Source of the DNA: Choristoneura fumiferana
Taxonomy: Eukaryota; Arthropoda; Insecta; Lepidoptera; Tortricidae
Reading direction: 5' to 3'
Length of the DNA stretch: 64,000 nt
Assembly (NCBI RefSeq): GCF_025370935.1
Contig: NC_133479.1
Location: 830,673 to 894,672, forward strand
Program-made: the position numbers and the translations under genes
The notes under the pieces: generated by a model
Databases searched by the model: none
What the model was told of the DNA's origin: nothing
The model's input: only the letters and a program-made list of their open reading frames with translations
In this document: piece after piece, positions 52,071 through 63,757 of the stretch
Layout: every line of letters begins with the position of its first letter
Numbering within the stretch: position 1 is the first letter of the stretch

Positions 52071-53934
52071 AGTTTCTAATATAGTTTTTAATTTATTTTG
52101 TAAAATTTAGTATTATTTCTGCGTTTTGATTTATTTCTATCTTAATATACTCTTGATTATAATAAGAAGTAGGTACAAAGGAAAGGAAAGAAAGGAAAGG
52201 AGGAGAGAGGAGGGCTCTCTTCCAGTTAAGCTTTAAACGATTAACAGGATATCAGAGAAAAGAGTAGACACTACGAGTATAATGAAAAGATAAAAGAGCC
52301 GAAAATAGTGCATTATAAATACACATACATATACAGGTACAAACTAATACGTAATAATGTTGCAATTTACATTAAAATCATCTTGCGATAATTTCTGTAA
52401 CAAAACCACATTAATTAAAAGCAGAAAGGTGTCTTTCATCCGAAATGTCACATTCGTTCTTTGCGACGTACACGACATTCGCACAAATATCTGTCACACG
52501 CGAAAGTAAAGGGTTTAATTAAATGTAAAAGTAATTAAAAACATAAACACTTTCGTTGTCTGTGAGTTTGTGTCAGAAGTATACAGTTTCTGTTTTAAAA
52601 TTAATTTATTTAGATTCCACTTTCGTTCGTACATTAGTCACCTAGTTTTGTACGAATATCATTATTAGGTGAATGGCGGACTACTGCCGGACTGATTTTT
52701 ATTTGCTTAGCCTAGCCTATCCATTAACTATGTTAATAACATAGCTAGTATGACTAATATATCTCAAGACTTAACCACGCGACTAGATTTATTTATTGCT
52801 AAAATTTACCTCGACATTTCGACCATTTTGCAGCGACCAAAAACCACGAAAAGTGCTAAACAGAGCCTATTGCTACAAAAAACAAAATTCGAACTTCTTA
52901 TCTTGCCGTTGGCCGTCTAGCGGACTTTATTTAATACGAGTGTGAGAGGGACGGTACGACACGAACTTCGACTTTCAAATTTCTTAGTAGCCCATCAGAT
53001 AACCAGATATTCATAGATACCTACAAATTTGTACGCAACGCTCGGTGCGTGGGTCCGACTCGGACTTGGCCGATTTGGTCTCTGTGTACCTACCAGTTAT
53101 ATCCATTGCTTACTATGCGGTAATTGTAAGTGCAAAAATAAGTATATATTCGAACCACTCAAAAATATATTACTACGGCCTTATAGCATCGTAATAAGAG
53201 TCTGTGGTAATTTTGATTTTAACTAATTTTTCTTACCAATGAAATGGACATTAATATCACTTTTGACATTTTAATAGGTTTTTTGTATTGTAGATTGAGG
53301 GTTGTATTATTGTATGGAGTTCTTTTATTTTTATTTGCATTAGCACTTTTACTGCAATAAACAATTTGTACGCCGCAAGGTAAAACATTTAGGACTTCTT
53401 ATCTTTTTTATGTGTACCAACTGTATTTAACTATTACTCATGTTTAAGCAAATAAAATATTTTTATCTTTTTATTTATCTTTTATCTTATTTTCGAAAAT
53501 TTGAATAAGTTCATATTTTTACACTTGACTGTACCTAGCGGCATAGATATCGATGTACGGAGCCCTCGGTACGAAAGTCCGTCTTACTTTGTCAGCAGGG
53601 AGCAGGCTTAAGCCAGTAAGTTAAATATTTTAAAATTGCGCCGGTCAAAGAGCGTGCGCGCGCGCCGTGCCAGGCACCGCGCGCGCATGTTTGTACTGCG
53701 CGGCTGACTCAATACCGTGTTTATAAACAACGTAAGCCTACTTGTTGGGTTGTTGAGTTGCCGATTGGCGACCTCCGAGGCTACATTGTTGTCGGAATTT
53801 CAGCTTTCGCTGTTACTTTCTTTCAAACGGTATAGCGTGGGGTTAGAAAGAGACGGTGAATCGAGAGCGCCCGCGCGTTAATCTAGCTAGATTATTAAAT
53901 AACCTAACTTAGAAAAGTAAAAAAATCGACGTTA
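52071..53934. other. Mostly unique; purine tract and CpG patch
   Basis: A purine tract AAAGGAAAGGAAAGAAAGG lies at 52178-52215. Bases 52880-52990 resemble 35650-35785. Bases 53640-53710 are CpG-rich (GCGTGCGCGCGCGCCG, GGCACCGCGCGCGCATG). No gene is supported. Confidence 0.4.
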
Positions 53935-54095
53935 TTATTTCAAAGTTTCAAACGATTGAATAGATTTTATAATGAAACTAAGAAAGATCTTAATTCAAGT
54001 AGCTTTCCGCCGTTACGAGCTACAATGCCACAAACATACACACACACATAGCGGTCAAACTTTAACTATACTCTTTTTGCGTCGGGAGACAAAAA
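53935..54095 (+). repeat. G2 repeat, partial
   Basis: TTTCAAAGTTTCAAACGATT, CGCCGTTACGAGCTACAATG, ACACATAGCGGTCAAAC and CTTTTTGCGTCGGGAG. Confidence 0.65.
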
Positions 54096-54217
54096 TTTAG
54101 AGATATACATCGTCATATCAACAAATAGTTCCTTGTTCGCTCTTTTCGCTATTAAAACGTGTAAGATATACATTTAAGTTTTTTCTATATACAATTGGCT
54201 TACGTTTGGTTGGCCTC

Positions 54218-54640
54218 AATGAGGGCTATCTTTTGTCTCACTAGATGGCGCACTGTTGCGTGAGGTTTTTAAGTATGGCTTTCAAAGTCTGTTATTACGG
54301 GTGTGAAAACAAAGTTTAGACTAAAATCATATTTAATACACCTTAAAACCGTAGCATAAAAATATCGAGCATACCACAGTGTTGCAAATTCCCCGTGTGT
54401 TCGGAAAAAAGGGAGGACAAAGCTTTCCGAAAGACAAAACTGTCTCAAAACACAGACATTCATTGCCCCGGAACGCATATTTGCCATAATTAATTTCAGA
54501 TATTGCAAAATATTCACAAAATAATTCTAATTATAAATAAACCCGCGTAGCTCACCCAAAAACTATGAGATTTGACATTTCGGAGACCTCACGCTACACT
54601 AGCGCCTCTAGCGGCGAATTCATACGCGATAGCCCTCATT
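54218..54640. mobile_element. M-c MITE copy 2
   Basis: AATGAGGGCTATC at one end and GATAGCCCTCATT at the other, with the same interior as 18366-18791 (AAGTATGGCTTTCAAAGTC, TTCATTGCCCCGGAACGCAT). It is near-identical over its full length. Confidence 0.87.
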
Positions 54641-54912
54641 CCGCTTGATGGAAGGCGAAAATGAGGTCTAAGATGGTACACGTTCGCCTAGAAGGTGTCT
54701 GCTCAATTGAAAGTTGTTCAATTGTTTTACTTTAACATTAACATAGACTATAATATAGTCAAGGTATGGCAGCATGTAGGAAAAAATATTGTTAGCAAGT
54801 ATTTTTTTTGTATATTTTGTAGGTGTCAAAACACACCTTGTACCCATTTCTTTTTTTTGCATTTTTATTTGCATTACAATATTACCTCGGCCATAAACAT
54901 ATGTAATATGCC

Positions 54913-55030
54913 TCTCAAGCAGGTCGTGGGTTCGAGTCTCGGCTCGCACCTCTGAGTTTTCCAAAATGTTAATTGAAATTTACCAACCATGAGCTTTGCG
55001 GTGAAGAAAAAAGCATTCAGTGGTAACCTT
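54913..55030 (+). mobile_element. S3 SINE with tRNA-like B-box
   Basis: AGGTCGTGGGTTCGAGTCTC, GGCTCGCACCTCTGAGTTTT and CCATGAGCTTTGCGGTGAAG. GGGTTCGAGTC is a B-box. Only the beginning of the S3 body is present. Confidence 0.7.
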
Positions 55031-55262
55031 TTTTTTATGGTATAGGGGGAAAACGAGCAGGCGGATCGCCTGATGGTAAGCGATTACCGTCGCCCATGGA
55101 CACCTGCAACACCAGAAGAGTCACAAGTGCGTTGCCGACCTTTAAGGTAGGAGTACGCTCTTTTCTTGAAAACTTGAAGGTCATATCGGTCCGGGAATAC
55201 CGCAGGCGATAGTTCATTCCAGAGTTTAAACCTGCACGCACTTGCAAACGTTAAGAAAGTAT
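55031..55262 (-). mobile_element. LINE-like 3' domain
   Basis: AAACGAGCAGGCGGATCGCC, TGATGGTAAGCGATTACCG, GACACCTGCAACACC, CGTTGCCGACCTTTAAGG and ATATCGGTCCGGGAATACC. On the minus strand this ends in a poly-A-type tail. Diverged pieces lie at 572, 851 and 60860, and its terminal part resembles the S1 3' end, so S1 may use a related LINE. Confidence 0.6.
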
Positions 55263-55319
55263 TATTATAATATAAATAGTATTTAATATTTTCTTTAAAT
55301 ACCGGCAACAGGCTCTCCT

Positions 55320-55829
55320 TAAGTTAAGATTGTTTTTTTGGAATCTTTTTGTATTTTTTCCAAATTTTTGTTACTTTTACGGTCATCGCGTAAAACCTAT
55401 ATCGAAAATACAAACTGAAATATAGATGCATAGAAAAACCAGAAAAATAAGACCAAATAAGGGTGAGCAGTTAGTTCCAATGGAGTGCTGAAAGTTTCTC
55501 GATGAGGGCTACAGCATAGATGTCGCTAGTGTCGCTGCTTAAGTGACTTAGGGGCTGTTTCACCATCCATTGATTAGTGTTAACCGACGGTTAAATGTGA
55601 TGCCGTCCGTCTATTCGAACAAAACAAATAGAGACGGCATCACATTTAACCGTCAGTTAACACTAATCAATGGATGGTGAAACGGCCCCTAAATAAGAAA
55701 ACAAACAGGCTGAGATATGTGGGGTGCATAGGAGAAATTCGTGTCTGTACCACTGTCCAGCGGTGGTGTAGCGGTATAGCACGCGGCACGGAATGCCGAG
55801 GACCTGGGTTCGATTCCCAGCGCTGGTTT
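55320..55829 (+). mobile_element. tRNA-like element, copy 2, with nested MITE
   Basis: Collinear with the complement of 6250-6650: TGTTACTTTTACGG, ATCGAAAATACAAACTGAA, AGATGTCGCTAGTG, AGAAATTCGTGTCTG, then the tRNA-like module ending GGGTTCGATTCCCAGCGCTG. The module folds roughly as a tRNA (CTGGG/CCCAG T-stem, CCAGCG/CGCTGG acceptor), but the anticodon arm has ACGGAAT with C in place of U33. The right inverted repeat is absent, and M-i interrupts it at 55551-55689. Confidence 0.72.
55551..55689. mobile_element. M-i hairpin MITE with TA target duplication
   Basis: GGGGCTGTTTCACCATCCAT to GATGCCGTC and the complement ending TGGTGAAACGGCCCC pair over about 60 bases, with very few mismatches (one in the terminal 19). 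TA lies at 55549-55550 and 55690-55691, as in Tc1/mariner-type MITEs. It interrupts the tRNA-like element. Confidence 0.88.
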
Positions 55830-55857
55830 TAATTTTAACGCTCGTATTTATTAAAGA

Positions 55858-56303
55858 AATTTTGCACTTTAAAGTTGAATATTTCTCAAACAAATCACTC
55901 AATCGAAAAATCGTCTTAGCAAACCCCTAATGGTTTTAAAAGTCCTATCCAACGATACCCCACACTAAAGGGTTGGATGAGAAAAAAAATCACCCCCACT
56001 TTACGTCTATGGGAGATACCCTAAAAAAACTTTTTTTGAATTTTTATTGATCCATTTTGTCAGCATAGTTTACATATACATCCGTACAAAATTACAGCTT
56101 TCTAGCATTGATAGTCCTTGAGCAAAGCCGCGCACGGACAGACAGACAGGCATAGCGAAACTATAAGGGTTTCCGTTTTTGCCATTTTGGCTCCGGAAAC
56201 CTAAAAACGATGGTGTGGCTCGCGTTGAAACTGCGGCCCAAGCCCTCTTATACTGAGAAGAGGCTTGTGCCCTGGTGGGACGTATCTAAGCCGAGATATG
56301 ACG
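55858..56303 (+). repeat. G1 repeat (left end missing) joined to S3 scrap
   Basis: TTGCACTTTAAAGTTGAAT, TTTACGTCTATGGGAG, GACAGACAGACAGGC and TTTTTGCCATTTTGGCTCCG to 56207. S3 sequence follows (CTCGCGTTGAAACTGCGGCC, GAGAAGAGGCTTGTGCCC). Confidence 0.75.
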
Positions 56304-57415
56304 TAAAAATATGTAAAAATATTTATACTAAGCCCCCGCAACACAAAACCACACGAGCCGGCTTACAAAAGAAATACACATACAATTGAAATAAATGATT
56401 CATCTCCTGAAGGGTTGGGGCGGAAATATAATTTGCTCATAAAAACGTATTAATCTAACCAAATCGCCTTTTTCCCCAAGCAAGAAAGGGCTGAGGGCAC
56501 GGGTCTTCACTAAAATATACTTATACAAAATATTGAAAGTACATACTGAAGTAGACACTAAAAACCGGTTTCAAATATCTTAGAGTATTTTTGCGGATGA
56601 TGCATGGTCGACCGGATCGCCATTTTTACCCGACCACCCTAAGGAGGGTTATGTTTGTCGAACATATGTATGTGTATATATATTTCTTTGGTCCTCGCTA
56701 TAGCCTAAACGGATGGACGCTTTTCAACCTAATTAAATATCATTAGATTTATCAAAACTTTCGAAGAGACATAGGGTACATAATTTGTTTTTTATTGTGA
56801 AACAACCAATCATTCAAAGACAAAATAATATTAGGTTTTTTTAAACAGTAACAATATTAATTAACAAGACAGAAATCAAAAAACCCGACTGCGTTAATAA
56901 AACTGTAAATAAAAACTAATAAAGAAAAACTACTCTAGTAGTAGACTACTCTAACTACTCTAAAAAGTCCATCCAAATAATACTCTCTATAATACTATGA
57001 ACGGAAAGAATTCGTTTAACTGAGGTTTCTGTGTCGAGAATGAATAACATTTTACGTTAAAAAATCACTAATAGAACTCATCACAATGTTTATTGACAAC
57101 TATGAAGTATTTAAACTGGTTCCAAAGACCTTGACAATACGCATATTTGTAACACAAAGGCTATTCTGGTAATGTCAAATGTTATAGGTATTCGTAAAGT
57201 CCATTCCGTTCAAAAATTTGAACCATGTCGCTATATTATGACCCGTTATAAAAGTATTGTGCTCGAAAAATACACGCTGTGGTTATACAGTTATTTGTGT
57301 TACCAAGACGTCTGTAGCCATGTTTGTTGAATGTAGGGTACGCTCTCATATTACATACAACATAGGTAAAACCCAGCCAAGTACACATCGGGCTGAAGCA
57401 CTAAAGGCAAGTATA
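56304..57415. other. Mostly unique; repeat at 56690-56790
   Basis: CGCTATAGCCTAAACGGATG, ATCATTAGATTTATCAAAAC and AAGAGACATAGGGTAC are the family of 38343. The rest shows nothing. Confidence 0.45.
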
Positions 57416-57915
57416 AAAAAACCGGCCAAGATTGTGTCGTGCACGATCAAGATAGGGTTCCATAGCCATTATGAAAAAATCAAGTAATATTTTCTTAAGG
57501 ATTTCCTTACTTACCTTAGGCTGATTTACTCTTCAACCACTAATAATTCTCAAGCAATTTTAGCCGTTATAATTTTCCTTGTAAATTTGATAGACGATAT
57601 TGGAAGTAAATAGTAACATCCTGATTTTTTTCAAATTTTTCCACCCTACAGTTTAAATTTTAGAGGGGACGCACGATTTTAATGAAAAGTTGAATATTTC
57701 GCAAACAGATCACTGAATCGAAAAATCATCTAGGCAACCCCCCATGGTTTTAAAAGACCTATCCAACGATACCCCACCATATTATAGGGTTAGTCGAGAA
57801 AAAAAAACAGCCCCACTTTATGTCTATGGAAAGTACCCTAAAAAATTTGTCTGAGTGGAGGCCCTTGCGGGAGGCTTATGTCCAGCAGTGGACGTCTTTC
57901 GGCTGACGTGATGGA
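57416..57915 (+). repeat. G1 repeat cut by an RTE tail
   Basis: AACCGGCCAAGATTGTGTCG, GGGTTCCATAGCCATTATG and CACTTTATGTCTATGG run to 57847. An RTE terminus follows without spacer (GTCTGAGTGGAGGCCC, CCAGCAGTGGACGTCTTTCG, then GACGTGATGG). The G1 right end is missing, so the RTE insertion or a later deletion removed it. Confidence 0.78.
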
Positions 57916-58439
57916 CTAAGAACCGTATGTATGACAAAGACTGTCTTCTCCACAAACGGTGCGTGACACTTAGTTATTAACTAATCATTGTTCATACAAA
58001 AGTAATTCCATTTTATGACTCATTAGTGGAGATAAAATGGCATCCAGTTGTTCGTAAGTCTTAATTTATTTACGTTTGAATTAAAAGGTTTGCACAAGTG
58101 CAGTTCAGAGCTGTTATTACTAGGAGGCATTTTGTCTGCCATGTTGGTCCACATGGTGATAGCGATGTGGATAGGTACAAATGTAAGTAGCTTAGAGTGA
58201 ATATTTTTGTCAGCAACACGGGCAGTAAGAGAAGCGTTTACCTCGACGTTTCGACCAAATTAAGGTAACGGCTCCGATTTCCGTGGTAGTCAAAATTGGC
58301 ACTCTTTTCCGTGGTATTTTTTTATGCATTTTGTGATGTATCTAAGCGACTTGCAGTAAATTTGCTCATACAGGAATAAAAAATAGTCATTTTTTGACAA
58401 CGGAATTAACAGCACTAGGGCACTAGTGAACATACATCG
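57916..58439. other. Unique non-coding DNA
   Basis: No feature recognised. Confidence 0.45.
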
Positions 58440-58640
58440 AGCAAGGGGCCGTAAAAATTGCCCCACCACCACAATTCCCGCAACTCTCACGATGTCGTCA
58501 GTCCACCTGGTGGGAGGCCTGCCAACGCTTTGTCTTCCGGTTCGTGGTCGCCACTCGGGGACTTTTCTCCCCCAACGGTTATCTGTTCTTCGAGCGATGT
58601 TGCCTGCCCATTGCCACTTCATACTTGCATATTTTTACAG
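58440..58640 (-). mobile_element. RTE LINE C-terminal fragment
   Basis: Minus frame KWQWAGNIARRTDNRWGRK, then SVGRPPTRWTDDIVRVAG before it diverges near 58460. It lacks the terminal EAYVQQW-type end and the (TGA)n tail, so its 3' end has been lost, which is unusual for this family. Confidence 0.85.
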
Positions 58641-58855
58641 CTTCTCGTATGTTGGCGACTTTAAACACAGTAACACTGCAATAAACATAGTAAAAGTTGG
58701 TAAAAGTACCTATACAGGGTGATTAGAGAGACGTGAGCAGTACCAAACAAACCCTATACGCCCTCAGTAAATGATAATGGATCGTTAATCATATTTAAGT
58801 AAACCCCCCGCACTTTAATTGCAAAGTTACCATACACTTCGTAAATTATTAAATA
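58641..58855. other. Unique non-coding DNA
   Basis: Nothing recognised. Confidence 0.4.
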
Positions 58856-59144
58856 CCAGCTGTTGCCCGCGGTTTCACCGACGTTCCAATCTTTTATTTA
58901 GTTTCACCTGCCCCGTTGTCTGTCTGTCTGTCTGTAACCAAATCTTGCAAGTTAAATTCGCCCAACTATCAGTAGTTGGATTGACTAGAAATTTAGTGTA
59001 CTTATGTAACTTGCGTGACAATACAAAAATCTTGTAGTGAGATTCTGGTAGTCCGGCCAGGATCGTCTCCACAGGACGGAATCCTTCAACGGTTAATGGC
59101 ATCGATTTGAAATTTGGTATGCTAATGTAGTTTTGGTGACAATG
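58856..59144 (-). mobile_element. H2 Helitron-like element
   Basis: On the minus strand it ends GCGGGCAACAGCTGG followed by host T, with ACAGACAGACAGACAACGG and GGAGACGATCCTGGCCGG inside. It is the inverted relative of 14937-15212. The CTGG end fits CTRR. The 5' TC end is not certain, since the LINE at 59145 adjoins. Confidence 0.65.
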
Positions 59145-60000
59145 AAAATGAAAATTTGTTTATTTAAAAATATACAGTGGTTGACAAGAATTACCAGCTT
59201 CGCCTGTAACGCGGGGAACCAGTTAAAATTATATTATAATATTAATTCAGGTTATAACTGGCTTAACTAGGATACAAAACCTTAGTTTAGCTATAAAACT
59301 TACTTAAAACAAAGGAATCACAATATGGTAGTCAGATCACATAAATATAGGATGGTAACAAAGTGCTTAAGAGATCGTATCTAAAATTGCTTCAGTGTCA
59401 TCGTAACTCAAGGAATGCAGTAGTTTCATAAGTTTTCTTTTTGCTTCCTTTAGGGTACAGCCTTTTAGGTTACAATAGTTTAGAATTTTATTATACGTAG
59501 AAATCTTTATGTGCTCTCTCCAAAACGTTTGGAACCTTGCCAAAAGCAGAAATAATCTTTATGGAACGATTGAGAGGATAACTTTTGTATAAAACACGTT
59601 TTTGAAGTAAATCATTATAGCATGTCATGGATTGAGAGGATTTGTGCGTGATAAGAGAAGTTCTGAGAAGGAAGAGTTGTCGAACAGTTAGTACATAGAT
59701 CTACAGTTGGGAAACGAAAAGGACGTTTAAGCATCACTTTTAACAAAGAGCGTTGTGCTCTTTCGATCTCCAGCATAGTGGAACGCGCCGCACTGCCCCA
59801 CACTGTGATACAGTAGCTGATAACTGATTGACAAAGTGCTGTGTAAACCAATTTTAATAAATTGCTATTTGCTGAATGGCGTAATTTCTTGAAAATTGGT
59901 ATGGATTTTCTGATTCTGGTGGAAAGTTTATGGATATGATGTTTAAAGTTTAGATTTTCGTCTACAAAAAGGCCTAGGTATTTGACGACAATACAAGTAC
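59145..60000 (-). mobile_element. LINE RT C-terminal fragment (CR1/Jockey-like)
   Basis: The minus strand from about 60000 encodes VVKYLGLFVDENLNFKHHI, KLVYTALCQSVISYCITVWG and EIERAQRSLLKVMLKRP, the region just after the reverse-transcriptase active site in CR1/Jockey-type LINEs. Frameshifts follow, then a long AT-rich 3' part ending in AATTTTCATTTTCATTG. The FADD box lies upstream of the truncation and is absent. Clade assignment between CR1 and Jockey is uncertain. Confidence 0.82.
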
Positions 60001-60859
60001 AGTCAGCAAAAAAAGCTTGTATTAAAAAATATTTTTTACTAAAAACTTATTTTAGTTTGTTTAGCACAAACCTTGTCCTGACAAGGAATACAACAAAAAA
60101 ATAATTATCCAATGCGATGCGGTCGTGCGGAAGTTATGCGCGTACATAAATTTCGGCGATTCATTTTTATTTATATAGATAGAAGATATATAATAGATAG
60201 AAGAGAAGATAGATACATTTTTGTTTCTAACATTAAAAAGAAGTTAATCTCACTAATACTGGTACGATATAGTAGGTAACTGAATCCGCTAGGACTGATC
60301 GTGCTGACTTCATCTAAATCACTCTGTATTCGTTTTTTTATGAAATTTTCGTAATGTGTTTTATTATTCATAAGACAATCGTATTTGAACAAAGTTTTTC
60401 CATTCAATACGAACGTAAAACAAACCTTTCGAAGCATTACACAAAGCTTTCCACCTATAATTATTAGAAAACTGAGTTCATAATAATAACTTTACTATAA
60501 ATAATTAAACGCGTAAGAGTTCGTGACCGCAGAGGCAGGGGTCGCCAACCGCGCAATCAACGTAATACATTATTCACGTGCGATTATTTTAGGCCAACTT
60601 TGAACGTGTCGCTGAGGTCAAACGGCGAAAGTGACCAATAGGTTCATTGTGTCCTTGTAATCTTATTAGATCATTTAAGTTCGCTTATTACGTGATGCGA
60701 ATGGCTATTCAATTAACGAAAAGTTTTTATTTTGTTTAGAGCTCGGTATAAAAAAGTATATAATTACGTATAACATGGGCTGAATTATATCGTAAATTTT
60801 GAACACGCTTGTATTACCTTCATTATAACTGAGTAACAAGTTGATTTTAACCAAATTTA
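60001..60859. other. Unique AT-rich non-coding DNA
   Basis: The 88-codon minus frame at 60171-60437 does not match a known domain by eye. No repeats are recognised. Confidence 0.4.
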
Positions 60860-60975
60860 GGCCGGCAACGCACCCGCAGTCCTAATAATGCTGTAGGTGT
60901 ACATGGGCGGCGGTGATCACTTACCACAGGTGACCCGCATGCTCGTTTGCCAGCTATTTGACATAAAAATAATAA
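60860..60975 (+). mobile_element. LINE/SINE 3' end
   Basis: AGGCCGGCAACGCACCCGCA, GTGTACATGGGCGGCGGTGA and CATGCTCGTTTGCCAGC. It shares the 3' layout of S1 and of 55031-55262 and ends in an A-rich stretch. Confidence 0.65.
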
Positions 60976-61189
60976 TATTGAAACTGTTGTCGACCCACGG
61001 CCAGGTTTCTCTATTGAAGCCGTAACCTCGCGTGTCAGGGGTCACCAACAAGTGGCACGTAATTTTATTCTTAAGTAATCATTATTACAATCATCTACGA
61101 TCGACAATCATTATAATTACGGAAATTGTTAGCTAATTGAGTACGAATAAAAAGAAGAACGGTGCTTGATTTTCCTTTGTAAGTTTAAT
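60976..61189. other. Unique non-coding DNA
   Basis: Nothing recognised. Confidence 0.4.
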
Positions 61190-61722
61190 TTTTAGGGTTC
61201 CGTCGCCATGTCTGTCCGTCCGTCTGTCTGTCCATCTGCGCAAAGCTCAGAGACCGTTAGTACTAGAAAGCTGTAATTTGGCAAGAATATAAATATCAGT
61301 TACGCCGAGTGGTAAAATAAAAAACTAATAAAAAAATTTTTAGGGTAAGTAGGTACCTCCCGGAGACGTAAAGTGGGAGTGAATTTTTTTTCTCGACTAA
61401 CCGTATAGTGTGGGGTACGGTTGGATAGGTCTTTTAAAACTATTGGGGGGTTGCTGCGACGATTTTTCGATTCAGTGATCTGTTTGCGAAATATTCAACT
61501 TTAAAGTGCAAATTTTCATTAAAATCGAGCGTCTAAACTATTGGGTGGAAAAAATTAAAAAAAAATCAGGATGGTAGTAAGTATAACAAATTTACAACGA
61601 AAATTATAAGGGCTATGATTGCTTAAGAATTATTAGTAGTTTAAGAGTAAATAGCAGCCCAAGGTATAAAATATACCTAAACTATGGAAGATTCAGTACA
61701 CAATACGAAATCCCTACGCTTT
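61190..61722 (-). repeat. G1 repeat, reverse, one end missing
   Basis: TTTAGGGTTCCGTCGCCATG, TCTGTCCGTCCGTCTGTCTG, GACGTAAAGTGGGAG, GAAATATTCAACTTTAAAG and TTATTAGTAGTTTAAGAGT. It stops before the expected GTAATGGCTACGGAACC and TTGGCCGG end. Confidence 0.78.
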
Positions 61723-62995
61723 TTTTATAACTCCTGGTATAGATCTTCAAGCGCTTTAGTACACAGTCTAGTCTAGTCTAAGGAGCTTAGGGCACTGTAT
61801 GTTTAGTCTAACTAGACAGCACTTGGTTCAACTTCCATAAAAATTGTTCAATCTCCTTTCGTAGAACAACGTTATTTTAATTAAAAACAAAATATCATTC
61901 TTTACATTTCTCATTCATGTACAAATTCCATGAAAAAATTCTTCAAGCATTATCCAAATGCCACACATTGCGATACCAGACGAATCCGCACCATTCGCAG
62001 ACAAATATGCTAACAAGAACCCCATGCATACAATCGGCGATGTCAAAAATTCCATTCAACCCGACCAAGCGTGTCTGTCAACGACCTTAGAACTAACCGA
62101 TCACATATCTCTACACACATTGCTGCTTTAACATGTGTTGATACCACATTTGCATGTTTAAAAACATCGATGGTTACTGTGCGTTGCGATAAACCACGGA
62201 GCTAAGCTAGACCAGGGAAATAACTGTTTGTATTTCTCTTCGAATGATGTCATGCCGATTTAATAAAAGATAATGTTTCTTTGAAAGGGAATGTCGACAG
62301 GATACAAAGGATGGGTTTATTAGAGTGTAGTGACATGCTAGCGAGTATCGGTTTATAATAATGTTTTAAACTTTCATGATTTTCACTCATAACTACTAAG
62401 TCCCGTTTGTGGTATTTTGACTATGCTAGCAACTGACTAATAATTCCTCTATCTCTATTTTACCTAAGTACGGACATTCAGGCGAGGGAGCGTCTTTACC
62501 TTTATGTAATTAGTATAGTATCGTAGTATCCATTGCACATTGGCCTGAATGAAGTGAACACTTCATGAAATACGCTCCTGTCTTCTGTAGTTACAGACAG
62601 ATACAACCTAGACTCTATACTCTAGGGCCCAGAGCTCTTCAAGGCTGTGCGTAGGGTGTTACTTAACCAGTGAGACCTTTGGCCTCATCCGTACTTTTAA
62701 ATAGGTGAGATAGGAGTCGATCACAGTCACCTTAACTCTTTATTTGTAGAGAGATTGCAGAGAACTGATTATATAAAAAAACACATAAGTTTTCAAAACA
62801 AATGTCAATTTCAAATAATAGATGAGGGTATACATTTCTAGTACCGTATCTCCTACTTTATGTCACCTCGATATCACGACCTCATAGCAGCGCTGATAAA
62901 CATGGCCTCACCAGTAAACTTGAAATTCCTGAAAGCTATGACCCGCATGACAATGTCACAAGTGAGGCCGCAATTGGAAATCAACTTATTCAATA
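61723..62995. other. Unique non-coding DNA
   Basis: A CTAGTCTAGTCTA microrepeat lies at about 61770. There are no other recognised features. Frames at 62860-63128 run into the following Helitron. Confidence 0.45.
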
Positions 62996-63513
62996 CTAGC
63001 TTTTGCCCGCGGCTTCGCCCGCGTGCAATTCGGTTATCGCGCGCTGTTCCCTCGGGAACTGTGCATTTTTCCGGGATAAAAAGTAGCTTATAACACTCTA
63101 TAGCCCATAAACTACCTCTATATATCATGGACAGGGATATTTGGAAATAATTCCGATCCGCATTAGCGATCCCTTCAAATAGCGAACCTACTGTGTTAAA
63201 AATAAAGTTGTGTTAAATACTTGTGATATACATAATCATATAATAATATTGTAAATCTGTTTAAAAAAAATATCTCGTTGAGTTTCTTGCCGGATTCTTC
63301 TCAACGGAGGTTTTTCCGAACCGGTGGTAGATTTTTTTTTGACATTCATAAGTGCTTGTTATGGCCTAAATTGAATAAAGATATTTTGACTCTGACTTTG
63401 ACTTGACTTTGACTTTATACCAAAAATCACGTCGAACCGTCGCTCCGTTTCGACGTGAAAGAAGGACAAACATACAAACACACACACTTTCGCATTTATA
63501 ATATTAGTATGGA
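62996..63513 (-). mobile_element. H1 Helitron split by a LINE tail
   Basis: On the minus strand TCCATACTAATATTATAAAT starts at 63513 and the hairpin CGCGGGCGAAGCCGCGGGC with CTAG ends at 62996, between host A and T. The body is interrupted at 63123-63416. Removing the insert rejoins CTCTAT with ACCAAAAATCACGTCG, as in the uninterrupted copy at 26228. Confidence 0.9.
63123..63416 (+). mobile_element. L-TTTGAC LINE 3' end nested in a Helitron
   Basis: The longest copy of this family here, about 294 bases: TGTTAAAAATAAAGTTGTG, CTCGTTGAGTTTCTTGCCGG, GAACCGGTGGTAGA, GAATAAAGATATTTTGAC, then TTTGAC units. No coding frame remains. Confidence 0.85.
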
Positions 63514-63757
63514 TATTATAATTTGGACCTAAGAAGGTTGTTATTTAAAGCGACTATGCCTTGTAAATTACGTTTGGAAGAGCTACTCGTATGTATTCAA
63601 TCTGCGCACGCGATGCGTCGGCGTCGAATCGTTGCACGTTTGGTGGAAAGGAAAACACTGTATGAAAATGTAATTAAACAGGTTGTCGCGTTGTTTGAAT
63701 AAATGGCCATGTATGCTCCATTTGCATTGCGTATGGAATTATTTTGATCGCTTCTTT
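63514..63757. other. Unique non-coding DNA
   Basis: Nothing recognised. Confidence 0.4.

Noticed and set aside
52178..52215. Purine tract as a regulatory GAGA-type site
   Set aside because: It is simple AAAGG/AGG microsatellite sequence with no associated gene.
55753..55829. Possible functional tRNA gene
   Set aside because: T-stem and acceptor pair, but the anticodon loop has C at position 33, the first acceptor pair is T-T, and the module belongs to a repeated element also found at 6250.
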